8,199 nucleotides of DNA, taken from Undivivens sp041654215 (GTDB taxonomy: Bacteria > Omnitrophota > Gorgyraeia > Gygaellales > Profunditerraquicolaceae). Both the position numbers and the translations under genes were made by a program. Of this stretch, positions 1 to 5,303 are shown piece by piece. The stretch's first letter is position 1. Each line of letters opens with the position of its first letter. The notes beneath the pieces were generated by a model that was given only the letters and a program-made list of their open reading frames with translations, was not told the origin of the DNA and did no database searches. The DNA lies in assembly GCA_041654215.1 (NCBI GenBank), contig JBAZDY010000072.1, positions 1 through 8,199 on the forward strand, given 5' to 3'.

Positions 1-153
1 ATTCACCAGTGTGAAAATGCCGAAGGGATTTTTCCGGTATCTTACGACACGGGGTTAACCAAGAAAGAAACCCCGGGCTTCAGCCCGGGGAGCTTCATTA
101 TCGTGCCTCCGGAATTCGGAATTCCGCTTGACGATACCGCGCAATGGATGTAA
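1..153 (+). CDS. 3' end of an unidentified upstream gene (partial)
   Basis: The first reading frame is open from the window edge for 50 codons and stops with TAA at 151-153; the other two forward frames close early (TGA at 10-12 and TAA at 56-58). The predicted tail ends in GIPLDDTAQWM and has sensible codon choice (many C- or G-ending codons, as in the neighbouring genes). Fifty open codons can occur by chance, so this is a suggestion rather than a secure gene. I do not recognise the family and see no motif. If it is real, its stop lies about 8 nt before the riboswitch aptamer, and the G+C hairpin at 71-90 is inside coding sequence. Confidence 0.4.
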   Translation: MHQCENAEGIFPVSYDTGLTKKETPGFSPGSFIIVPPEFGIPLDDTAQWM

Positions 154-156
154 AAC
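128..156 (+). promoter_or_regulatory. Candidate promoter for the TPP riboswitch and thi4
   Basis: TTGACG (128-133) and TAAAAC (151-156) are separated by 17 bp, the ideal sigma-70 spacing. The expected transcription start is near 161-163, exactly where the aptamer's P2 strand (AAGGGG) begins. The -10 box is imperfect (4 of 6 to TATAAT), and the promoter would overlap the 3' end of the putative upstream gene. Confidence 0.4.
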
Positions 157-160
157 GATA

Positions 161-324
161 AAGGGGAGGTCGTAATACGGCCTGAGAGTTCCGCTTTTGA
201 GCGGATTACCCTTATAACCTGATTCCGCTCTGTTGTGTTTATGAAGAGCACTGTTAGGCGGAATGCTGCGAAGTTGAAGCCAGCGGCTTCAACAAAGCAG
301 TACTGGATAATGCCAGCGGAGGGA
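161..324 (+). promoter_or_regulatory. TPP (thiamine pyrophosphate) riboswitch aptamer, unusual form
   Basis: The conserved THI-box elements appear in order. P2 is GGG (163-165) with CCC (209-211). P3 is GGTCG (168-172) with CGGCC (178-182). CTGAGA, which recognises the pyrimidine ring, is at 182-187. An optional P3a hairpin is at 190-205. P4 is CCT (218-220) with AGG (320-322). P5 is CTGG (303-306) with CCAG (313-316), its loop is ATAATG, and it is followed by CG and GAGGGA, the pyrophosphate-binding side. Two departures stand out: no P1 helix can be drawn between the flanks, and 79 nt lie between CCTGAT (218-223) and P5. An intrinsic terminator follows at 345-374, so TPP binding should cause premature termination ahead of the thiazole synthase gene. 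Identification is strong; whether this odd form still binds TPP is unproven. Confidence 0.92.
224..302 (+). other. 79-nt two-hairpin insert inside the riboswitch
   Basis: Removing 224-302 joins CCTGAT directly to CTGG and restores the ordinary TPP aptamer. The first hairpin pairs TCCGC (224-228) with GCGGA (258-262), and can extend by two pairs using A222-T223. The second fills 264-302: TGCTGC (264-269) with GCAGTA (297-302), then a GAA/AAA internal loop, then a perfect 9-bp stem GTTGAAGCC (273-281) with GGCTTCAAC (285-293) closed by AGC. The base pairing suggests a maintained RNA structure rather than random sequence. Its role is unknown. Confidence 0.7.
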
Positions 325-344
325 GAGGTGGCCGATATGTGCAG

Positions 345-374
345 CCCTTATGTAACTGGCATAAGGGTTTTTTT
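345..374 (+). terminator. Riboswitch-controlled intrinsic terminator
   Basis: A perfect 8-bp stem CCCTTATG (345-352) with CATAAGGG (360-367), loop TAACTGG, is followed directly by seven T. It lies 20 nt after the aptamer and 35 nt before the thi4 start codon. The 5' arm repeats aptamer positions 209-215 (CCCTTAT), and the loop plus the start of the 3' arm (CTGGCAT, 356-362) is complementary to the P5 3' strand (ATGCCAG, 310-316). This gives a plausible ligand-dependent switch. Confidence 0.9.
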
Positions 375-409
375 ATGCCTATTCCGGAACTTAAAGAAAG
401 GGGTCTAAA

Positions 410-1183
410 ATGCAGTTGGATGAAATCAAGATATCCAGGGCGATCATCGAATCATACAGCAGGAAATTGATCGATGCCCTTGATGCCGACGCGGCAATAG
501 TCGGCGGAGGGCCGGCAGGCCTGGTGTGCGGGTATTATCTTGCCCTGGCCGGCAAGAAGGTAGTACTTTTTGAGCGTAAGCTTTCCGTAGGCGGCGGTAT
601 GTGGGGCGGCGGCATAATGTTCAATGAAATAGTGGTTCAAGAGCAGGCGCGGAAAGTGCTGGATGAATTCGGCGTAAAAACCAGGGAATACGAAAAAGGT
701 TATTACTTGGCCGATTCCATAGAGGCAGTCTCTACCATTTGCTCCAGGGCCGTGAAGGCCGGATTAAAAATATTCAATCTTTTGAGCGCGGAAGACGTGA
801 TGATCAGGAGCAAGAAGATATGCGGCCTGGTTTTGAACTGGACATCCGTGGAGATGGCCAATCTACACGTTGACCCGGTCACCATGCGGGCGAAGGCGGT
901 CGTGGACGCCACCGGCCATCCCGCGGAGGTGGCCCGGATAGTCGAAAAGAAATCCGGCATACGCCTGCGCACAAGTTCCGGCAGGATGATGGGAGAGGGT
1001 TCGATGTGGGCGGAGGCAGGGGAGGCTTCCATCGTGAAGAACACCAAAGAAGTCTGCCCGGGCTTCTACGTCTGCGGGATGTGCGCCAACGCCGTATTCG
1101 GCGGGCCGCGCATGGGCCCTGTTTTCGGCGGGATGCTCTTGTCTGGGAAAAAACTTGCCGCCGCGCTGGCGAAGAAGTTGTGA
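410..1183 (+). CDS. thi4: Thi4-type thiazole synthase (sulfide-dependent, His form)
   Basis: Makes the ADP-thiazole precursor of thiamine from NAD and glycine. The 257-aa length and full-length match are typical of the archaeal/bacterial Thi4 family. Visible motifs are the Rossmann FAD/NAD-binding GGGPAG near residues 32-37, an acidic residue after the second strand (E55), the family hallmark GGGMWGGGIMFNE (61-73) and GGPRMGPVFGGM (231-242). At the position of the suicidal cysteine of yeast Thi4, in the segment before VDP, this protein has His153. Known His-type enzymes are true catalysts that take sulfur from free sulfide, usually with iron and in anoxic, sulfide-rich cells; that activity is inferred here. 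The start is supported by AAAGGGG at 397-403 and by the N-terminus matching the family. Expression should be repressed by TPP through the upstream riboswitch and terminator. No other thiamine gene is in the window. Confidence 0.96.
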   Translation: MQLDEIKISRAIIESYSRKLIDALDADAAIVGGGPAGLVCGYYLALAGKKVVLFERKLSVGGGMWGGGIMFNEIVVQEQARKVLDEFGVKTREYEKGYYLADSIEAVSTICSRAVKAGLKIFNLLSAEDVMIRSKKICGLVLNWTSVEMANLHVDPVTMRAKAVVDATGHPAEVARIVEKKSGIRLRTSSGRMMGEGSMWAEAGEASIVKNTKEVCPGFYVCGMCANAVFGGPRMGPVFGGMLLSGKKLAAALAKKL

Positions 1184-1196
1184 GCGCCGATTTAAG

Positions 1197-1225
1197 TTGC
1201 AATTCCGGCCCTTGTCTGGTATAAC
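1197..1225 (+). promoter_or_regulatory. Candidate promoter upstream of the MATE gene
   Basis: TTGCAA (1197-1202) and TATAAC (1220-1225) are separated by exactly 17 bp. Transcription would start near 1232 and meet the terminator at 1252-1287 before reaching the MATE start at 1306. The same -10 hexamer, TATAAC, with the same spacing recurs upstream of dnaX, which strengthens the reading. Confidence 0.5.
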
Positions 1226-1251
1226 TTACTAACGAAGCTTGTAATGATCAC

Positions 1252-1287
1252 ATCGGGACGTTCTTCCCAGGAACGTCCCGATTTTTT
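1252..1287 (+). terminator. Strong intrinsic terminator between thi4 and the MATE gene
   Basis: A perfect 12-bp stem ATCGGGACGTTC (1252-1263) with GAACGTCCCGAT (1271-1282), 7-nt loop TTCCCAG, is followed by a T-run to 1287. It should end the thi4 transcript. It lies directly against the purine-rich ribosome-binding site of the next gene (GGGAAAGG, 1288-1295), leaving no room for a promoter after it, so it may also act as an attenuator in the MATE leader. Confidence 0.9.
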
Positions 1288-1305
1288 GGGAAAGGTTTTA
1301 CCGCG

Positions 1306-2730
1306 ATGCAAAACAAAACAAGATCGCCGCACAAACAAGGCGGTATCCGCGAGATGCTGGCTATCGCTCTGCCTATGGTGGTCTCCAACGCCTGCGATAC
1401 GGCGATGGTCTTTACCGACAGGCTATTTCTGGCGAGATTGGGCCCGGAACTGATGAACGCCTCCATGGCCGGCGGGCTGACCGTTTTTATGCTCATGTCG
1501 TTCTTTCTCGGCCTGACCGGTTACACCACCGCTTTGGCCGCGCAGTACCTGGGGGCCCGCAAAAAGCAGAACTGTCCGCTGGTGCTTTCGCAGGCGGTCA
1601 TTATTTCTCTTGCCGCTTATCCATTGATACTGCTTTGCCGTCCGCTCGGGCACGGCATTTTTTCTTTCATGGGCATCGGCGCCGGACAGATCGGTCCGCA
1701 GAAGGCCTATTTCAATATCCTGCTTTGCGGGGTGCTGATAAGCCTTTTGCGCAGTTGTTTAAGCGCTTTTTTTTCCGGTATAGGCAGGACCGGCATAGTG
1801 ATGATAGCTACCTGTTCGGCTATGTTGTTGAACATCGGTTTGAATTACGTTCTGATCTACGGGAAACTCGGTTTTCCCGCTTTGGGTATAGCCGGCGCCG
1901 CCTACGGCACTATACTCGGCGGAGCGGGAGGGCTGTGCGTGCTTACCTGCGCTTATTTCAGGAAGCCCATGCGCCGAGAATTCAGGATAGGCGAATCCCT
2001 GCGTTTCGACCGTGCGGTATTCGGTAAATTATTGCGTTTCGGCTCTTCGGTGGGGCTTGAGATGTTTCTGAACCTGTTGGCATTTACCGCGCTTGTCTTT
2101 GTTTTTCATTCCCACAGCCCGGCGACCGCCACTGCCGCCACTATAGTTTTTAACTGGGATATGGTTTCCTTTGTGCCGTTGATCGGCATAGAAATAGGCG
2201 TGACCAGTCTTGTCGGCCGCTGCATGGGCGCCGGCGACCCGGATACTGCCCATAAGTCGGTGATGTCGGGTTTGAAACTCGGTTTTATCTATTCGGCTGT
2301 GATATTGCTTTTTTTCACGGCTTTCCCTGATTTTATGGTGCGTGTCTTTCGTCCGGAGGTGCCGGACCATATCTTTTCCTCCGCCGTGCCGCTGGCCGTT
2401 TTTATGGTGCGCATGGCTTCTTTATACGTGCTGGTGGAGGCGGTACTGATAGTCTTTATCGGCGCCCTGCGCGGGGCAGGAGATACTTTATGGGCTATGG
2501 GGATGTCGGTCAGCCTGCACTGGATGATGGTTGTTGTATTGTGGTTCATGCTCAAAGTAATCGGGACTTCGCCCCAGGCCGGATGGAGCGCGCTCGTCTT
2601 CTTCTTTCTGCTGTTCTCCGGTTTAGTGTTCCTGCGTTACAGAACGGGACAGTGGAAGAATATCAAAGTCGTCCATCCCGAACCCGTGACTATCTTACCG
2701 GACGAAGCCTTTCATGAGGGGAATTACTAA
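1306..2730 (+). CDS. MATE family multidrug/cation efflux transporter
   Basis: An inner-membrane antiporter that expels organic cations or drugs in exchange for H+ or Na+. The 474 residues form about twelve hydrophobic segments in two homologous halves (roughly residues 18-215 and 240-445), as in the MATE/NorM family. Recognisable features are the TM1 acidic residue in FTDRLFLARLG (D38), FFSGIGRTG (155-163), the LNYVLIYGKLGFPALGIAG stretch (179-197) and GALRGAGDT (386-394) in the second half. A short hydrophilic tail follows. The ATG at 1306 is favoured by GGGAAAGG ten nt upstream; a second ATG at codon 17 would leave only a minimal N-terminus. Substrate and coupling ion cannot be read from sequence. 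The terminator between this gene and thi4, and the 193-nt gap to dnaX, suggest separate regulation. Confidence 0.95.
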   Translation: MQNKTRSPHKQGGIREMLAIALPMVVSNACDTAMVFTDRLFLARLGPELMNASMAGGLTVFMLMSFFLGLTGYTTALAAQYLGARKKQNCPLVLSQAVIISLAAYPLILLCRPLGHGIFSFMGIGAGQIGPQKAYFNILLCGVLISLLRSCLSAFFSGIGRTGIVMIATCSAMLLNIGLNYVLIYGKLGFPALGIAGAAYGTILGGAGGLCVLTCAYFRKPMRREFRIGESLRFDRAVFGKLLRFGSSVGLEMFLNLLAFTALVFVFHSHSPATATAATIVFNWDMVSFVPLIGIEIGVTSLVGRCMGAGDPDTAHKSVMSGLKLGFIYSAVILLFFTAFPDFMVRVFRPEVPDHIFSSAVPLAVFMVRMASLYVLVEAVLIVFIGALRGAGDTLWAMGMSVSLHWMMVVVLWFMLKVIGTSPQAGWSALVFFFLLFSGLVFLRYRTGQWKNIKVVHPEPVTILPDEAFHEGNY

Positions 2731-2759
2731 TTGCTTTTTAGGCGTAATTCTGCTATAAC
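2731..2759 (+). promoter_or_regulatory. Candidate promoter for dnaX-recR-ABC-F
   Basis: TTGCTT (2731-2736) starts immediately after the MATE stop codon. It is followed by a 17-bp spacer and TATAAC (2754-2759). Transcription would start near 2766 and leave a leader of about 158 nt before dnaX. The architecture matches the candidate promoter at 1197-1225. Confidence 0.55.
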
Positions 2760-2773
2760 AAAAAGGTAAATCG

Positions 2774-2865
2774 CTTCGACGCGCCACGGTTTCATCGTTA
2801 TTTTCGCCCTTAAGGAAGCGGTTTTAGCGGCGCCGAAGTATAAAACGGTTTTTCCTGAAAGACCG
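2774..2865 (+). other. Structured 5' leader of dnaX (function unknown)
   Basis: Two stable stems can be drawn. The outer one pairs CTTCG (2774-2778) and GCGCC (2781-2785) with GGCGC (2829-2833) and CGAAG (2834-2838): ten pairs with a 2-nt bulge. The second pairs CGGTTTTT (2846-2853) with AAAGACCG (2858-2865) around a CCTG loop. GCGGTTTT at 2818-2825 could compete for the same AAAGACCGC strand, so alternative folds exist. It matches no RNA family I recognise. Confidence 0.35.
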
Positions 2866-2923
2866 CGCTTCTTGAGGCCGAAAGAAACAACAATATTTGT
2901 AAGGCTATAGGCTGTTTTTATTT

Positions 2924-4687
2924 ATGTCATACCGTGTACTCGCTTTAAAATGGCGGCCGCAGAATTTCGATTCTTTAATCGGCCAGCAGCACGTAGTTAA
3001 CACGCTGAAAAACGCACTGGAAAATAACCGCCTGGCTCACGCCTACTTGTTTTCCGGCCCCCGCGGCGTGGGGAAAACTTCCTGCGCCCGCATTCTGGCA
3101 AAAGCCCTGAATTGCAAGAACGGCCCTACCGTCAATCCTTGTAACGAGTGCCCGCAGTGCCTGGAGATCAGCCAGGGTCGCGGCCTGGACGTTATCGAGA
3201 TAGACGGCGCCTCCAACCGCGGCATCGACGAGATACGCGCATTGAGGGAAAACGTAAAATTCGCCCCCGCATCCGGAAAATACAAGATATACATAATAGA
3301 CGAAGTGCATATGCTCACCCAGGAGGCCTTTAACGCCCTTCTGAAGACCCTGGAGGAGCCGCCTGAATACGTAAAATTCATCTTCGCCACCACACAATCC
3401 AACAAAGTCCTGCCGACCATCCTTTCCCGCTGTCAGCGTTTCGATTTCCGGCGCATACCGGTGCTGGAGATCATCGGACAGCTTGAAAAGATAATAGAAG
3501 CGGAGGGCATCAAGATCGACAGGGAAGTGCTGGCGGCGATCGCCCGCAGCAGCGACGGCGCTTTGCGCGACGCAGAGACTGTCCTCGACCAAGTCATCTC
3601 CATTTCCGGCGGGAATGTTTCCCTGAAGGACGTGATATCGTTGCTGGGAGTGGTGGAACAGGACACGCTGTTCGAGATGGCGGAGAAGATTATAAAGCGC
3701 GAACCGGCCGGGGCGCTCGAGCTTTTTAACAGGGTCCTGGACGAAGGGAAAGAACCCGAAGTGTTCTGGCAGAATTTGATAGAACATTACCGTAACCTGA
3801 TGGTGGCCAGGATCGCGGGTCCGGATGCCAAATTGATAGACCTCCCGGAGGATACCGTAGCGCGCTTGAGCAAGCAGTCGTCGTCGGTTTCCCTGGAGGA
3901 GATTTTTTCTTCTTTCAACATCCTCGTGGAAGGGCAGGAATTATTGAAGCGTTTCGATTATTCGCGCATACCGCTGGAGGTGAGCCTGGTGATGTTGGCT
4001 TCTTCGGCTCAGGCAGGCAAGAGTTCCGAGCCGGTTAGTCCAGGAGCAGGCGCGCATCATCAGCAGGCGCATAAACCGGCACAGGCCGATACACGCGTTA
4101 GGCCGCCGGCGCCCAGGCCCGCGGTCCAGCATACCCCGGCGCGCCCGGCGCAAAGCGCGCCGCAGCACAGACCCTTGCCTCCGCCGCAAAGCCGAACGGC
4201 AGCGCCCGTTGTCCCGGAGCGAAAGTTGCCGGAACCGGCCGCGCGACAGCTTGACCCGGTTATCCGGGCCGCTACCGCGGTGGCCGAAGAAGAGGATGAG
4301 GAATTTTACGGGGAAGAGATAGCCGTTCCCACCGCGGCCGGGCCGGATATCGGGCTGATCCAGGAGCAGTGGAAAGATCTGATAGAAGAGATCGGGAGTG
4401 TTAAGATGTCGGCGGCGGCATATTTGAGCGAAGGAGAACCGCTAAAATTGGAAAAAGGCGTGCTGACGATCTCTTTTCCCAAGGGTTTTTCCCTGCACAA
4501 GGAAGCGCTGGAAAGGAAAGAGAATAGCCGGGTGGTGGATGAATGTTTGTCGAAGAAATATAATGCGCGCTTAAAGGCGCATTTTTTGCTTTCCCATAAA
4601 GAAAAAACCGGGGCGGTCGGCGTCAAGGCTCACCCGGAAGTGCAATCCGCCATCGAGTTTTTCGGCGGCAAGATAGTGGAGTCGTAA
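2924..4687 (+). CDS. dnaX: DNA polymerase III clamp-loader subunit DnaX (tau/gamma)
   Basis: ATPase motor of the clamp loader that places the sliding clamp on primed DNA and tethers polymerase to the replisome. The 587 residues show a full AAA+ module: Walker A GPRGVGKT (45-52), zinc-binding cysteines C64, C73, C76 and C79, Walker B IIDEVHM (124-130), sensor 1 FATT (154-157), the SRC motif with arginine finger R169, and sensor 2 GALRDAE (212-218). The helical oligomerisation region runs to about 360. A Pro/Ala/Gln-rich linker (about 362-445) and an acidic patch follow, then a folded C-terminal domain (about 478-587), so this is a tau-length protein. I see no in-frame A-AAA-AAG slippery heptamer that would make a gamma form. 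The start is set by the conserved SYRVLALKWRP opening; the ribosome-binding site is weak (AGG at 2909-2911). It is the first gene of a tight cluster with recR and the ABC-F gene. Confidence 0.97.
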   Translation: MSYRVLALKWRPQNFDSLIGQQHVVNTLKNALENNRLAHAYLFSGPRGVGKTSCARILAKALNCKNGPTVNPCNECPQCLEISQGRGLDVIEIDGASNRGIDEIRALRENVKFAPASGKYKIYIIDEVHMLTQEAFNALLKTLEEPPEYVKFIFATTQSNKVLPTILSRCQRFDFRRIPVLEIIGQLEKIIEAEGIKIDREVLAAIARSSDGALRDAETVLDQVISISGGNVSLKDVISLLGVVEQDTLFEMAEKIIKREPAGALELFNRVLDEGKEPEVFWQNLIEHYRNLMVARIAGPDAKLIDLPEDTVARLSKQSSSVSLEEIFSSFNILVEGQELLKRFDYSRIPLEVSLVMLASSAQAGKSSEPVSPGAGAHHQQAHKPAQADTRVRPPAPRPAVQHTPARPAQSAPQHRPLPPPQSRTAAPVVPERKLPEPAARQLDPVIRAATAVAEEEDEEFYGEEIAVPTAAGPDIGLIQEQWKDLIEEIGSVKMSAAAYLSEGEPLKLEKGVLTISFPKGFSLHKEALERKENSRVVDECLSKKYNARLKAHFLLSHKEKTGAVGVKAHPEVQSAIEFFGGKIVES

Positions 4688-4688
4688 G

Positions 4689-5297
4689 ATGGCCGTTTAC
4701 CCGGCTTCCGTTGAGATCCTGATAGAGAAGTTGACCAAATTTCCCGGCGTAGGCAGGCGCAGCGCCGAGAGGATCGTCAATTATATCCTGCAGGCGCCGA
4801 AAGAGGACATAAAAGCTCTTTCCGGAGCCATAGATTCCGTGAAGGAAAATGTGCGTCTTTGTTCGGTCTGCAACAACCTGAGCGAGGGGGAGGTCTGCGC
4901 GATCTGCGCCAATGAACGGCGCAGAAAAGACCTGGTCTGCGTGGTGGAGAAACCGGCGGACGTTACCGCCATGGAAAAAGCCGGCAGATACGAAGGAGTT
5001 TATCACGTGCTGATGGGTTCGATTTCGCCGCTGGAGGGCAGGGGCCCGGCAGACCTTAAACTCGACGGGCTGTATAACAGAATAAAACAGGGCAACATCA
5101 GCGAAGTGATCATCGCGACCGACGCCGACACCGAAGGAGAGACCACCGCCATGTATCTGACCGGCGTGCTAAAGTCCCTGTCGGTGCGCGTCAGCCGCAT
5201 CGGCCTCGGGCTGCCCGTAGGCTCCAACCTGGAATTCGCCGACTCGGAGACCCTTTTCAAGGCCATGGAGTCTCGCCGCGATCTTCATCTCCCATAA
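4689..5297 (+). CDS. recR: Recombination mediator protein RecR
   Basis: Works with RecO (and RecF) to load RecA on gapped DNA during recombinational repair. The 202-aa length is normal. In order: helix-hairpin-helix FPGVGRRSAERI (18-29), zinc-finger cysteines C58, C61, C70 and C73, then a Toprim domain with VVEKPAD (85-91), IIATDADTEGETTA (141-154) and a C-terminal GLPVGSNLEFAD (174-185). Compared with E. coli and B. subtilis RecR, which read ATNP in the second Toprim motif, this one keeps the ancestral-type DxD (D145, D147). The start codon lies 1 nt after the dnaX stop, with GGAG at 4678-4681 inside the dnaX 3' end, implying translational coupling. The ybaB/ebfC gene often found between dnaX and recR is missing. 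Confidence 0.97.
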   Translation: MAVYPASVEILIEKLTKFPGVGRRSAERIVNYILQAPKEDIKALSGAIDSVKENVRLCSVCNNLSEGEVCAICANERRRKDLVCVVEKPADVTAMEKAGRYEGVYHVLMGSISPLEGRGPADLKLDGLYNRIKQGNISEVIIATDADTEGETTAMYLTGVLKSLSVRVSRIGLGLPVGSNLEFADSETLFKAMESRRDLHLP

Positions 5298-5303
5298 GAT
5301 ATC

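Noticed and set aside
2774..2865. Bacterial SRP (4.5S) RNA upstream of dnaX, as in some genomes
   Set aside because: AAGGAAGCGG at 2812-2821 is faintly similar, but the conserved GUCAGG...GGAAGCAGCC core and its opposite strand are missing.
2975..3787. 270-codon open frame on the - strand opposite dnaX
   Set aside because: It is a shadow of the AAA+ region of dnaX, with no protein-like motifs and no ribosome-binding context.
4450..4610. Programmed -1 frameshift site in dnaX that would give a gamma subunit
   Set aside because: The A-runs near 4455 and 4604 are not in the correct frame or sequence for an A-AAA-AAG type heptamer, and both lie late in the C-terminal domain.
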